Position numbers and translations under genes: made by a program. The notes below the pieces were generated by a model. It was not told where the DNA came from. It searched no databases and saw nothing but the letters and a program-made list of their open reading frames with translations. This document shows positions 12,184 through 23,840 of a stretch of 64,000 nucleotides of DNA, one piece after another. Source of the stretch: Acanthopleura granulata (taxonomy: Eukaryota > Mollusca > Polyplacophora > Chitonida > Chitonidae); NCBI GenBank assembly GCA_016165875.1, contig JABBOT010000080.1, positions 48,318,032 to 48,382,031 of the forward strand, in the 5' to 3' direction. Numbering within the stretch: position 1 is the first letter of the stretch; the number at the start of each line of letters is the position of its first letter.

Positions 12184-13318
12184 AATTTAGCTTAACTGTT
12201 TAACGTATATTGTGCGTTTTCTTAATGTATGTATAGTCATGCCCATGTACAGCAAGAAATTGCGAACTCTTAGAACTATTTCCTCCCCGCCACCCCCTCT
12301 TCCTCCCCTGCAGCGTAACAAAGCGTCCCAAAGCTGTGAACCCAGTTTTTCCACCCTGGATTGCGTCACACTTTTCAATGCACGTGCGATCATAAAACAC
12401 TTACGTTGTACACAAGCCCTGCAGCGTCATAACAGGAACCGGTGTGCTTTACCATGATTTAAAACGTTTGTGTCGTCCGCCAGAGTCTCCCATAAAGGTT
12501 TCATTTCCCTGGTATATAGTATAACTTTTGTAGTTATTAATTAGCCCCACTATAAACTAATGAATAGATTTCCGCGCCAAGAGATTCAAGCTGAAAAATC
12601 ATGTGAATATGCTGCATATAGTGTACATTTTTTGTAGCTGTTGTTTACAAATTCGTCCTTAACTGCTCCCTGTTTAAATGACCAAAGTATCTTGCTCGGA
12701 TGTAAAAACGTAATGAATACTTATGAGTAGGAGAGCCTCGACTGAATTGTCAGACAACTGAGTTTGGGGAGCTTAAGCCTATAACCTTAGGCAGAGACAG
12801 AAGCTATCTTCGTTTACAGAGAACGAGAAGGTCACCCGGTCATCGCTGATACCAGGAAATACTGCTGTTACAGTTCCTAGATCTGGCTTACATGGGCAAA
12901 ATTCACAATGTTAAACTGCATAAGCTTGTTTTGGTTACCAAGAACTAATTGCCTCGGGTGACATCATAATTATACAAACACCGGTATAACGGATATTTTT
13001 TTAACGGAGAGCGACACCAGTCACCAAACTGTGATCGACTTTAATCTAAATCCTGTTTCAGACACAGACATGTTTGATGTTGTTTTCATATTTCAGTATA
13101 ATATACGGCTTTATATTTAGATGACAACAAGATCTGTTATAAAAAGGGGGGGGAAAAAACCCACCAAACTAGTCCATTTCCGGAGATACTGGCGTAGGCT
13201 TTATTACTGCTCGGAGTGTTATATCATTGACAACACAATGACAAGAGTGATGATGTGTAGGCTCAAATGTCATTTTATTCGCTTGTAAACAGCTAACATG
13301 GCGGCACACCACAATTAA
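12184..13318. repeat. Duplicated 1.1-kb unit, copy 2
   Basis: Aligns with 6160-7280 from ATTTAGCTT to CACACCACAATTAA, with small indels: a CTCCCCTCCC-rich patch replaces the poly-C run. After the shared end the two copies diverge completely, which marks a sharp boundary. Confidence 0.85.
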
Positions 13319-13725
13319 TGCTTCCGGGTCGGGAGGGACAAAGCTAGCTCCTTTCTAGAGATATTTTCTTTTGCTCCGCTTTTTCACTTTTTTTGCTTGT
13401 TAGGTGGTATGATTTTGCAGGTCAGGCTTCAAAGGTTCATTCCAGGTATAAAATTTGTGTTTTTCAGGAAATGGAGGCGGATGCCCACAAAACTAGTGAT
13501 TAATCATGCCTCTCTGATATGTCACTGGGTGGGTTTGGCCCCTGTCAGCTGTTTGTCCATTTTTTGCGAAAAATTTCATCCGTCATGCCCTATTAGGAAT
13601 ATGACTGGAGTTTTCTCAGCGGACAAGGACAATGAGACCCGGAGGGTTTAGAGCTTGCAGATTTAGGGGCAGTGCTGTGAGGCCAAGCGTTAATATGTAA
13701 GTAAGTGGGAAATTAATTGTGGTGT
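13306..13725. repeat. 14-bp perfect inverted repeat bracketing about 390 bp
   Basis: ACACCACAATTAAT at 13306-13319 is mirrored by ATTAATTGTGGTGT at 13712-13725. The left arm coincides with the end of the 1.1-kb duplicated unit. The interior holds an 84-residue ORF (13397-13651) with no recognised domain. It may be terminal repeats of a small element, or part of an inverted fragment of the 1.1-kb unit. Confidence 0.5.
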
Positions 13726-14015
13726 ATTCACAAATAACATACTGGGAACGATCGGATCTCAAAATTTCACATCTTCGTCAGTTACAGTGGCACAACTCGT
13801 GTTTGTGTAAATATTTTTTTGAAGATACTGTTAAACACTTCTACTGTTAAGACGGTTTTTTTTTTAATCAGAAGAATACATTTTCAATGATCTCAATCGT
13901 GTATTGGCGCATAAATCTAAATTGAAACCTGTTCAGAAATGTGTAAAAAGTATTCTAAGCTGTTAGGCCTACTGCAAGTAACTTTCTCCTCCCGCGCCCA
14001 TATCGTGAAACGCTT

Positions 14016-14046
<31 letters not shown>

Positions 14047-14705
14047 GTTTCGCTTTTCTATTTTGCAATGGTGTGATGTTGTTTTATAGTAAGTAATTCG
14101 GAACTACTTCGGAAATATACTTAAGCGCTAACGTAAGAGCATGAATTAATCATGCAACTAGGCCAGATCAGGGGAGATGGAGAAACAAATTAGGACGGTT
14201 AAAGAAAGTAAACTTGAAAGGGGATATGCGGCCATGTGGCTCTGTAGTCCATTCCAATGACCCCATAGTCTTTGCTGAGCTTTTGGTGACCATTTCTGCA
14301 AAAACCATTTCGGAACGCTAAGTCGAGTCGTTTGACTACTTAATATAAAAGTAATGACATTGAGCCATTTTATTTTTTGGGAGCAGCTCTTGCATGTCGC
14401 GTCTGGGTATATAGAGATTCTCCTGACACACTTCCCCAGACCGTGATCGTGCGTAAGACTTGTTTACAATGACAAAATGAATTCAACTTGTACATACCAG
14501 AGAAAACAAACAATGGAACAAATAATTCCACAACAGTTCTGCATGTTTTTGTTGTGGGCCCTGCTTTATGCACAGTATTTAAATTATGCATCCTTCAATA
14601 TCCAAATCCGGGTTTGTGAAGTCGTTGTAGTGGACTGTTTCCCGGTATAAAGTTCTGAGTTCTACGAAAATATGTTCACATCATGCATCATTGGAGATGT
14701 AAACC
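13726..14705. other. Intergenic stretch upstream of the DUF4430-like gene
   Basis: Contains a long poly-T run at 14019-14046. No gene recognised. Confidence 0.5.
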
Positions 14706-14714
14706 TATATAAAG
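14706..14714 (+). promoter_or_regulatory. TATA box of the DUF4430-like gene
   Basis: TATATAAAG lies 67-75 bp before the start codon at 14781. A transcription start about 30 bp downstream (near 14737-14742) would leave a 5' UTR of about 40 nt. Confidence 0.75.
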
Positions 14715-14780
14715 GTGTGCAGCACGAACATTCATTAAATTCAACCAGATACCAGAGCTAAGCTCTAAGATTTATTCAAC

Positions 14781-17700
14781 ATGAAGTTTGTCCTTCTTCT
14801 GGCTCTTTTAGCTGTTTGCAGTCTGAGGGTTGCACCACAGTCAAAGGGACTAAGAGGGTAATTATTGTATAATATTACTTTGGTTTATTTCTTTTCATCA
14901 TTTAACGACAAAATAAGTATGATGAAAAAGTTTCTTTTTTGCAAATGTAATCAACATCATCCTCATCATCATATCTAATAGCTATTAATGAATCAATCAA
15001 CATGAAAGAAATGGTTATTCAAAACCAACTTTATAACCTGCCGAAATAGCACTCAGATTTGTCTTCATCGAGTAACATACAGTCAAATATATTTACGAAA
15101 TAATTTATTTTATTGCTGTTTTACGCCGTACTCATTTCACTTATCCGACGGCGGATGGGTGGAGGAAACCGCTCGGAGCCCGAGAGAAACCCACGACCAT
15201 CCGTAGGTTGAAACCGCTCGGAGCCCGAGAGAAACCCACGACCATCCGTAGGTTGAAACCGCTCGGAGCCCGAGAGAAACCCAAGTCCACCCGCAGACTG
15301 AACAAAAATTCAAGGAAAGTTTAAAATATTTGCCTGCCCTCGATAAGTAAGATTAGTATATTTCTTCGCCCTTAATTCAGTGCACAAAAGCCCTCCGGAA
15401 GATTAATCTTGACGACTGCGTTTACCACGGACCAAAATTCTGAAAAGAGTTCAGGTGAACACAATATAACCCCTAACAAATATATTGGTTGCTGTACCAG
15501 GAGCATGTTAATGACTGATCTCGAAGGGAGGTGCTTCATGGGTTTTGATACATCAATACACAGACACGTATTCCGCATTAAGATGTAAAACTGTATGTGG
15601 AACAGCGAGTTTTGAAGAATTGTTGTTTAGATACGCGTGAATTATAGTTCTTATCACAATGATAAAAACTAAGGGGTGATTCAGGGAGCAATTTCCGCAC
15701 CATTATGGCAACCACGGAAATGGTCGTACATAGATGAACATTTCTGTATGTGTGTGTGCACCCTGGAAAATTAAAACTACGCATGTAAGGGGTTGAAGTG
15801 ATAGAAATGAACAGCCTCACAATGGCATCCCCGTATTTGTGTTTCGATTAAAAAACTAACAATGCACAAGCACGACGGCGAGAGTATTCACTGTTGTCTC
15901 CTTCAGAAATGAGATCTGTTGCATGTAAAAGTGTAAAATATACAGATCGAAAAAGAGGCCAGGGTCCATTTTCACAAAACTATGTAAGTCACTTTCCATG
16001 TTACTTCTCTGGTGAAAGACGTCGTCTAGATTTTAGCGATGTAAGCGACGTGATATACGAGAAAAGTTACCTGACACTGATTACGAATCTTGATGAAAAT
16101 GGTTCAAGTAATGGCCCTTACAGTCGAAGCAAATAATATACAGCGTGTGTTTTGTCGATAACGCTATCAAAGCATGACTGCTAGCATAAAGACTCTATCC
16201 TGTCTTCTATAAATTATTTTATAGACTGTGGCGATGTCTTCAGTTTAAATCGATCTAAGTAATCAACGGGCTGAAGTAGAGGTAAAAGGTTTTTATATGC
16301 GACGTTCTCTTTCCATGACTCTACCTGAATCATGTTGTGCAGACAATGGAAGACTGCAAAACAATGAAAATGAACATGGATATCTGTATTGACTCTTTCT
16401 TTTATCTCTAATTTTATTCCATTTAGTCGCATCTGTGGATGTGAATCCAAACTCGTGTATACAGTTAGAAACCGGTTGCAACGTCCAACATTTGACCTGA
16501 GAAGGACTGTATGTTTTAAAACGGGAGACGTCTTCCAGACTGTCATGGAGGAGGCTGCTACAAGCGATTCCCATTTCAGGTATAGTTATATTCGTTTGAT
16601 CTCGCAGACTTGGCATATACCAAGCCGCAAATTCGGCGTTCTCTTTGATAGAATTATTTAATTCACTGTCAGACAATCTACAGCATATTTATTTATTTAT
16701 TTGATTGTTGTTTTACGCCGTACTCAAGAATATTTCGCTTATACGACGGCCGCCAGCATTATGGTGGGTGGAAACCGGGCAGAGCCCGGGGGAAACCCAC
16801 GACCATCCGCAGGTTACTGGCAGACCTTCCCACGTACGGCGGGAGAGGAAGCCAGCATGAGCTGGACTTGAACTCACAGCGACCGCATTGGTGGGAGGGT
16901 CATTGCGCTGAGCCACGGAGGCCACCGTCGACTACATAGGAAGGGAGAGTATATATGGTCCACTTCAGTGGATTACATAAACTGACTGAAGCTTACACGT
17001 GCAGGCCATCTTGGTGCGTGGCCAGCTGTGAACCACTTCAGCAAATGGGTTTAAATATACTCGAGGCTCCTGTATGATAACACTTTTCACATTTGATGAC
17101 ATTCTGTACCATATATCATCATAGAGGGCATGGCTGATTTAGAAAATCAACTATGTTCAGTTAGAGTGCAAGCCTTCGCCCCAAATTCCCTCCATCACTA
17201 CCGACAAAGCGACACCCTATCTGTTTGGTAAAGCAGGTCTTTAACAGCCTGTCTGTCTGTCTGTCAGTCCGTCTGTTATATGTTAGTCTCTCAGTCTGTT
17301 TGTGGGTCTGTCAGCCTGTCAGTTTGGCTGTCTGTTTGTTAGTGGGTCTGTCTGTCTGTTAATGGGTGTGTCAGTTTGTTTTTCAGTTAGCCTAATGGAT
17401 GAGACGTTGCATGCTGCGGATACACCGTCTAACAGAGAACCACATAAAAAACCAGGGATATTTTCCTATCCGTATTTATACGCTGCCTAGCCTTTAAAAT
17501 CTGTATGTTCCTCAATCAGCAATGATCACCCGAGGAGAAAACATGTCGCAGTGATTTCAAAACGATTGTGTTAAGGCCACATCGGCTGTTTTAAACCTGT
17601 GCTTCCGTCAAAAATTCCCTCAGTCCGCCATGTTTAGGTCATCCGTCAAGGGAATCCGGTAATCTCCGTGATGTGGAGTTTTTCGATACAGGATTCACTA

Positions 17701-20401
17701 TTACATAGGGTAGCACAAAAGCCGAAAATTCCCGAAGTGCGACTAAGTTACGATAAACAAAAATGTCTAGCGATCGACAAGTAGTTAAAACTGGGGTCGC
17801 TGCCTATGTGAGCTTAACAGAAGGGTTTTAAGACTCCTGCACTTTGTGATCCATTCGGCTGACCGTTGCTGGTTGAGGAATATGCAGATTTTAAAGCCTA
17901 GGAAGTGTCTAAATACGGATAGGAAAACGCCCCTGGTTTTTCAGATGGACCTCTTTAAGACGTTGTATCCGTGTCATACAACGTCTAATTCATTAGCCTA
18001 TCTTTTGGGGCCACCATGGCTCAGTCGGTTAGAGCGCTAGCGCAGCGCAATAACCCGAATCCTCTTACCGGTCGTTTTGAGTTCAAATCCAGCTCATGCT
18101 GGCTTCCTCTCCGGCCTTAAGTGGGAAGGTCTGCCACTAATCTACGGATAGTCGTGGGTTTCTGCCGGGCTCTGCCCGGTTTCCTCCCACCACAGTGCTC
18201 CCTGCCGTCGTAAAAGTGAAATATTCTTGAGTACGGCGTAAAACAACAATCAAATAGATAAATAAATATCTCTCAGTGGGTCTGTTAGGCTGTCAGTCTG
18301 TCTAACGATAAGTGGGTCTGTCTGTTGGTCGGTTGCTCTGTCTGTTGCTTAGTGGCTCTCTCTGTTGGTAGGTCGATCGATCTGTCTATCGGTTAGTGGG
18401 TCTGTCTGTTGATCGGTCCCAGTGTCTGTGTGTAGGTCAGTGAGTCTGTCTTTTGATCGGTCGCTCTGTTTGTGTGTCGGTTAGTGAGTCTATCTATTGA
18501 TCGGTCGCTATGTTTGTTTGTCGTTTAGTGGGGCTGTCAGCCTGTCGGTGGCTCGCTCCCTCGGACACTGTGACATATCTTTTAAGTGCATAGTGTCATG
18601 GAAGTTATCCAAGTTGTGGCTGCTTCGTAACATGGGTCCCATTAGTCTATGCTCAATATATCGCCGTTTGATCTAAACATTCGGTAATACTACACTACAG
18701 ACACGTACATAAAGCTGGCTATCATATGATAACCATACTTCCTAATCGATGAAATTCGCCCTCTTGCCAGTTTACCTCGCGGTTTGATTCTGCAGCATTC
18801 TAAAGTTGTCTGGTTTTTATCTACATTAACGCAGTACCTACCGCATTCGCACCAAATCCTTTATTTTATTTTTCTTCCTTCCCCAGATTCACAGTGAAAT
18901 ATTTTAATAAGACCTTGGGATATTTCGTCACAACCATCAACAATCTGGAGGCTAACTTCACCCGTGACAGAACATATTGGGAGTTTCTAAGGGCACCAAA
19001 CACTCTGATTGACACGGGTAAGTTCCGAGGAAGTGGCGACGTGGGAAAAAAAGGAGAAAGTCCCAGATGTAAAAAGCCAGAGTAACAGTCCTGAAGACTT
19101 TTATTTCTTCATGATTTCTTTGAGTTTGACTTAACACCTTACTCCAGAATGTTTTTATTATGCATTTGTCAGGGTTTTCTTTTTCTCTGCAAAACAGCGC
19201 CGTTACTCATGCCTCCGGTAAAACTCCAGACTTAAGTAGCAGTAATAGAATTCTACCACGTGACCTCCTTGGTCAAGGTCCAATTACCTTAGGCCAACAC
19301 TGTGTTAGAAATAGAAAACTTTACAAAATAATAAAAACATATCGTAATTTATCACTATCGTATATCCGGGTAACACCTTTAGGTGTTGTGTTGCGCATCA
19401 TGGATCATGTAATCCCACATTACTTTATGGAGAGCGTCGTGGCCAAGAGTTTAAAGCGCTAATCTTTCAGTCGCAAGAACATTTAAGGTACAGGTTCACG
19501 CCCGGACTTGTACACGGAATGGATAGGTTTCCTTGCTTTCACGTTGAGTCTTGGTGATAATAAGCGGTTGACGACGCTAGTATGATCGTTTGGACAATCT
19601 AATGTCCGTTGAACACCATTTGTCTTCCACCAATATGATATGCATATTTATAGGCCACACGCTAGTAGCTTGCTAAAGGTAGGTGGAATAACCCGAATGC
19701 TTGAACAGGCTAACGTATTCATCAAACAATGATACAGTCGAGTGCGTGCGTTTGAGATTTTTTCTGTATCCCTACACAGCCAATCATGTCGGCGTGCAAA
19801 TCAATAACTTTTCTTAGATTCATTTTCCAAAGAGTTCAAATGATTCAGCACCTAACAACAACAACAACATGTGAAAAGGTGCCCCATGTCATCTTTTTTG
19901 AGGCAATTACAGTGAATTGAAAATGGCTATCTATCAGTCTACTTAATGCAAGTATTTATTTTTCTGCGCAAGATGTCTTTTTCTCATCGTGTGCCGTGAC
20001 GCCCGTATCGGTCGCACAGTGGCAACGTGTCCATGAAAACGCGACATGTGTTTGCCGAAGTACCCGTATTAATTCAAGAAAAGTCGCCCGTAATTCTCTT
20101 CAACGTGATAAATTCGTATTACCAGCAAGTTGTGTGGGTACACGGCTTGATATTTCATCTCAAAGATAAATATTTCCACTTGCCCTTTTCGGATAAAATA
20201 TCAGGTCGTAACAAGGCGCAACACGGTTGTATAACTTATAATGTAAAGGTAGCCATCAAGGAACTAGATATCTGCTCTACCTCATGACGTCTAATGCTGA
20301 TGACTAGTCTTATAACTGTTTAATTTTTTTCTCTTATTTCAGGTGTCAGCTTTTACAAGCCTTTTTTTGGCGAACACATTATTTTTAACTTTACCAAATA
20401 A
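14781..20401 (+). CDS. Secreted transcobalamin C-terminal-like (DUF4430) protein, 4 exons
   Basis: Exons are 14781-14857, 16427-16579, 18887-19017 and 20343-20401. All introns are GT-AG and the phases join (2, 2, 1) to give 139 residues with a TAA stop. Residues 1-19 form a signal peptide (MKFVLLLALLAVCSL core). Residues 35-139 read as one DUF4430-like domain: a VYTVRNRL strand, a GDVFQTVMEEAA helix, FRFTVKYF, then GYFVTTINNL, RTYWEFL, and the closing GVSFYKPFFGEHIIFNFT. The last blocks are typical of the domain that ends intrinsic factor and transcobalamin and also occurs alone in many invertebrate secreted proteins. The alpha-barrel half that holds cobalamin in those proteins is absent, so vitamin B12 binding should not be assumed. 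NxT sites are at N84, N100 and N136. A possible extra Cys pair is at C29/C31. The introns carry SINEs and a foldback element. Family assignment is from motif recognition; the exon phasing strongly supports the model. Confidence 0.82.
15102..15299 (-). mobile_element. SINE fragment with internal triplication
   Basis: Starts as the reverse complement of the SINE tail (TTTTACGCCGTACTC, then TTCACTTATCCGACGGCGG). It then repeats a 45-bp segment of the body three times (15167-15299). Each repeat starts GAAACCGCTCGGAGCC and ends CCATCCGTAGGTT or a close variant. The tRNA-like head is missing. It lies in intron 1 of the DUF4430-like gene. Confidence 0.85.
15300..16426. other. Rest of intron 1 of the DUF4430-like gene
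   Basis: No coding exon or repeat was recognised. Short ORFs on both strands have no known domain. Confidence 0.5.
16686..16925 (-). mobile_element. SINE, near full length, reverse
   Basis: Runs from the TTTA-rich tail through the CCGTACTCAAGAATATTTCG block, the body, and the head ending CATTGCGCTGAGCCACGGAG. The head has a deletion around the A-box region. It lies in intron 2 of the DUF4430-like gene. Confidence 0.93.
17234..17388. repeat. GTCT-rich simple repeat, left half
   Basis: Degenerate GTCTGTCTGTTAGTGGGTCT-type sequence. The same type resumes at 18276, so the tract appears to be split by the foldback element and SINE between them. Confidence 0.85.
17389..17999. mobile_element. Foldback/MITE-like element with about 150-bp inverted repeats
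   Basis: The left arm starts AGCCTAATGGATGAGACG. The right arm, reverse-complemented, starts AGGCTAATGAATTAGACG. The arms match through TTTTCCTATCCGTATTTA and CTTTAAAATCTG to a TTCCTCAATCAGCAATG-type block. The element is about 611 bp and encodes no transposase. A clear target duplication was not found. Confidence 0.75.
18007..18269 (+). mobile_element. SINE, full length, forward
   Basis: The head GGCTCAGTCGGTTAGAGCGC resembles a tRNA A box, and GAGTTCAAATCC a B box. The conserved body, the GTACGGCGTAAAACAACAAT end and an AAAT-type tail follow. It sits directly beside the foldback element in intron 2. Confidence 0.95.
18276..18560. repeat. GTCT-rich simple repeat, right half
   Basis: Degenerate repeats of about 40 bp built from GGGTCTGTCTGTTGGTCGGT and variants, continuing the tract seen at 17234-17388. 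Confidence 0.85.
19018..20342. other. Intron 3 of the DUF4430-like gene
   Basis: No exon or repeat family was recognised. The ORFs at 19160-19462 and 20027-20287 have no known domain. Confidence 0.5.
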
Positions 20402-20529
20402 AAGCAACCAGAAAAAAAACGCGCGGCAGTTACACTTTAATATTTTCACTTTAGCACAAGTGGAATCTATAATTGCAATACATTTTGTATGAGGTCGATC
20501 TGTAAGTAAGACTGCCAAAATGTACCTTA

Positions 20530-20535
20530 AATAAA
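20530..20535 (+). terminator. Poly(A) signal of the DUF4430-like gene
   Basis: AATAAA lies 129 nt after the stop codon and is followed by a T/G-rich segment (CTGTGTCTTTGTATTC), the expected layout for cleavage and polyadenylation. Confidence 0.65.
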
Positions 20536-21147
20536 AACACGATGCACAAACTGTGTCTTTGTATTCATTGCATACTTTACACGGCGGTATGGCGGTGTCT
20601 CGTTATCCTGTCTTAGCGCTAGGTCACCGAAATAGCTTGATGCTGGATTTTTACGCTTTCATGTGTATGTGTAGCGGAGTGCAAAACGCCAATGAGGATA
20701 TCAAAAACCCCAGAGCAGGGCCTTGACGTCATTTATTCCTTTCCCGGCTCATCATAATGAGGTCACTCTATAGACAGCACGACGTTACAGTACAAAATGA
20801 TGTACTGTAACATTGCGTATCAATCAATTTTTGACGTAACAATGCCCCCAAGTCCTGCTTCACACCTTACGGGATTGAAAAATATACCGCTTTTCTATTT
20901 ATGAGCGTTTTGTATTCCTCATTCTCACCTGTTATAGGGCATCCAGTATGCTAATGATCGTTATCTCTTCAAATGGAGCGGGTTAGGCTGATTGAAGGAA
21001 TGGCTGATTTATAGTTTCAGTCACGAAATACCCCGAATATAATAATCTTATTTTATATTGATTTCAAATTTATTTCACTTATTTTAATTAAACAATTAGG
21101 CGAAGAACTAAATTTTTAATTCCATAAGTGTCTTACAGATATGCTAC
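20536..21147. other. Intergenic stretch, nothing recognised
   Basis: No gene or repeat recognised. Confidence 0.4.
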
Positions 21148-21308
21148 AGCTCATGCTGGCTTAGTCTTTGGCCGCTCGTGGGAAGGTCCGCCAGCAACCT
21201 GCAAATGGTCTTCGGTTTCCTCCCACCATAATGCTGGTTGCCATCGTGTGAGTGACATATTCTTCAGAACGGCGTAAAACACCAACGAAATAAATCAATA
21301 AATAAATA
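21148..21308 (+). mobile_element. SINE, 5'-truncated, diverged, forward
   Basis: Starts at the body (AGCTCATGCTGGCTTAGTC), with CCGCCAGCAACCTGCAAATG, then ends CGGCGTAAAACACCAACG and an AAAT tail. The head is missing and an internal CCCGGGCTCTGCCC block is deleted. Confidence 0.88.
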
Positions 21309-21670
21309 CAGATTCGTTATGCGATTAATACTGTACGCGACAGGTGAGTGCGACGCCACATGTAACAGGTTATATCCTGCATTTCGCCTATGGCTATGGA
21401 TCCTTATCAGCTAGACAGTTGCCATATGTTGAGTAGGATTGTCGAAAAGGTATAGAAGGTCATTGTGGCCGATCGCCATAACACAATTTTATAATTCTTT
21501 TCGCACAGTATCAAAGTATTCTTAAAACCTTGTAACACTTACGAATGGAAAGTTTACCTCTTGATCGCAGTAAGAGATATGTCTATTCGTGTGCTTGGAG
21601 GCCCCAAATTACAGCAAATGACATGTTTTAATTACCTGTTTTCACAGTGACTTTCACATTTCAATTTCAA

Positions 21671-21895
21671 TATTTATTTTTTATTTATTTATTTATTTAT
21701 TTATTTGATTGTTGTTTTACGCCGTACTCAAGAATATTTCACTTATACGGCAGCGACCAGCATAATGGCGGGAGGAAAGCGGGCAGAGACTGGAGAAAAC
21801 CCTCGACCATCCTCAGGTTGCTGGGGAACCTTCTTGCGTACGGCCGGAGATGAAGCCAGCATGAGCTGGATTTGAACTTGACCACGGAGGCGCCC
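21671..21895 (-). mobile_element. SINE, reverse, head mostly deleted
   Basis: A long TTTA tail is followed by GATTGTTGTTTTACGCCGTA, the body, and GAGCTGGATTTGAACTTG. It then jumps to ACCACGGAGGCGCCC, so most of the tRNA-like part is deleted. Confidence 0.92.
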
Positions 21896-21995
21896 ATCTG
21901 ACACAACATAGGTCAATCTATACTGGTAGACTTCCAGAAAAATAGATAAAGGAGCGAAACGGGATAATGAAATCCCTGGTTTCAGTGTCCTCCAT

Positions 21996-22085
21996 TTTAT
22001 TTATTTTATTTACTGCGTAACGCTGAACTCAAGAATTTTTCACTTGTACGATGGTGGCCAGTTTTATGGCTGCAGATAAACTTCC
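21996..22085 (-). mobile_element. Old SINE tail fragment, reverse
   Basis: Diverged tail and distal body (CTGCGTAACGCTGAACTC, AAGAATTTTTCACTTGTACG, ATGGTGGCCAG). It breaks off afterwards. Confidence 0.7.
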
Positions 22086-22197
22086 GTTCTCCAGTCGTTC
22101 TGGCTTGTCTTCCGTATCTGTCTGTTATCAGGGTGGACACCATTAATGGGGTTGGGGGAAGGGGGGAAATAGTTAATCGGTTTCTGCTGATGCCATG

Positions 22198-22455
22198 AAC
22201 CTGCAGCTCGTACAGTCACGCGGTTTTAGCTGAATGACACAAATGTCCACATGGTACAGCGTGAACAGTCCTGGGGTTTTGGCTGAATACCACAATGGTA
22301 CCGCTTGAACAGTAGTGGGTTTTATGTGAATGTCACAAATATGCAAATGGTACCGCCTGAACTGTAGTGCGTGTTTTAGCTGAATGCCACAAATGTTCAA
22401 ATGGTACCTCCTAAACAGTCCTGGGGTTTTAGCTGAATGTCACAAACGTAAATAT
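22198..22455. repeat. Minisatellite, about 52-56 bp unit, 5 copies
   Basis: Units share GTTTTAGCTGAATG, CACAAATG and ATGGTACC, followed by GAACAGTCCTGGGG or variants. Copies are diverged. The 75-residue - strand ORF here comes from the repeat. Confidence 0.85.
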
Positions 22456-22928
22456 ACAATATCTGTCATAAATCTACAAATGACTTAATTGTCCCTTTGT
22501 CGCCAAGCGATCTGCCTTCCCGTCCAGTTTTTGGAAAGAGTCTTATCTTGAAATATGAGCCTTTGACCACGAGTTATGCCTGTAGACTCCAAAAATTCCT
22601 TTGTATTCGTCCGAAAAATATCACGTGGCTTTCAGAACGCCTCATAGTTATGTAATACTAGTATTTCGTGCTAACAGCTGTTGTACACTATCAGATTTCA
22701 GGAGCAGACCTACAATTTAAAACTTGTCACTCTCATTATTACTGAGTTTCGAATCTTTTGTCAAATGGCTTGATACCTGCGTCAAAAAATGTTAAACCCA
22801 CCAAGTGTCACTGCTAAATCTGTGCAAATCACTACAAAATTTACATCGATATAAAGAAGCGACAAGACCAGAGAAATAAAACCGGGGCAGCGGGAGACAG
22901 TGTGTCACTTGGCACATGCTCATGTCCC

Positions 22929-23010
22929 CAATTTTCCCACATTTACCTATTTTTATTTATATTATATTTATATTATTATTTATATCTTATTATTTATTTA
23001 TTTATGTTTA
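22929..23010. repeat. AT-rich TTTA/TTATA low-complexity tract
   Basis: An 80-bp run of ATTTATATTAT-like sequence. Confidence 0.85.
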
Positions 23011-23840
23011 TTTTGAATTTCCGAAAGCTGTCTTGGGAAAAATGAAACAGACCACAGATCTATTTTCAACCGTACTGTAGAGGACTGCCCGCTGGACGTA
23101 CTTCATGTAACTGGTGATAGTGCGGGTACTGATGTCACATAATCAAACCCTTTGCTGTTGATTAGGAGCGATTTGGTGCTTCCTGCTAGCGATTTGGACT
23201 AATCTACACTCTGATAGCTAATATTTTCAACTGACGAATACTAGCTTCTCTTAATGATGCATGGCAGAACATATATTAAGCTATTACTACAAATGATGTT
23301 ATGGTATTCAGGCAAACCTTTGGCGGTATTCCAGCACACTACGTAGCGAAGGTGTAACGGCGTTTCATCTTGTCCATAACATAATGTGTTTGCACTTGTA
23401 TGTTGCACTGCTGCACTGGGGATTCTGGATGTATTTCTACTCACTCTTCAGGGCTTTCTACTCGTGCTTCGTGGTCACTAGCTGGCGATTCGTTGCCTTC
23501 TAGTGGTTTGGGGCCTACTGCCTGCGATTCGTAGCCTTCTACTCGTGAATCGGGGACCACTGCTTGCGATTCGGGGCCTGAGGTTGTGGGTTCAAACACG
23601 AAAGGCAATGTTCACGTGACAGTGCACGAATAACACATACTCGCAAATGCACTTCCAGGCCTGTGCTGTGTGCAGGCCCCTTTGTGGCATTTGCATACTA
23701 ACCTGTCCTAATCTGATCTTACCACGTCAGCAAAGATATCCCTATGTGGAACAAAGATAAGATCCAGGGCTCTTTACCGGGCTCCGCACAACTAAGCTTT
23801 TTCACAGCAGCTTTTCGTAAAGACCCGACCAGTCTTGAAC
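23011..23840. other. Region upstream of the lectin gene, with a short tandem repeat
   Basis: Between 23455 and 23580 a unit of about 58 bp containing GCGATTCG and CCTTCTA recurs two to three times. No TATA box is obvious before the start codon at 23841. Confidence 0.5.

Noticed and set aside
13397..13651. 84-residue ORF between the 14-bp inverted repeats
   Set aside because: No known domain, no start context or splice evidence; too short to support as a transposase.
16713..16925. Repeated similar ORFs of 60-97 residues (also at 4408, 21647, 25700, 26959, 28069, 37646, 60241, 61348)
   Set aside because: All lie within SINE copies, in sense or antisense, and follow the element's sequence rather than a coding pattern.
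18007..18090. tRNA genes at SINE heads
   Set aside because: A- and B-box-like segments are present, but the acceptor stem and full cloverleaf are not, and each is fused to a SINE body.
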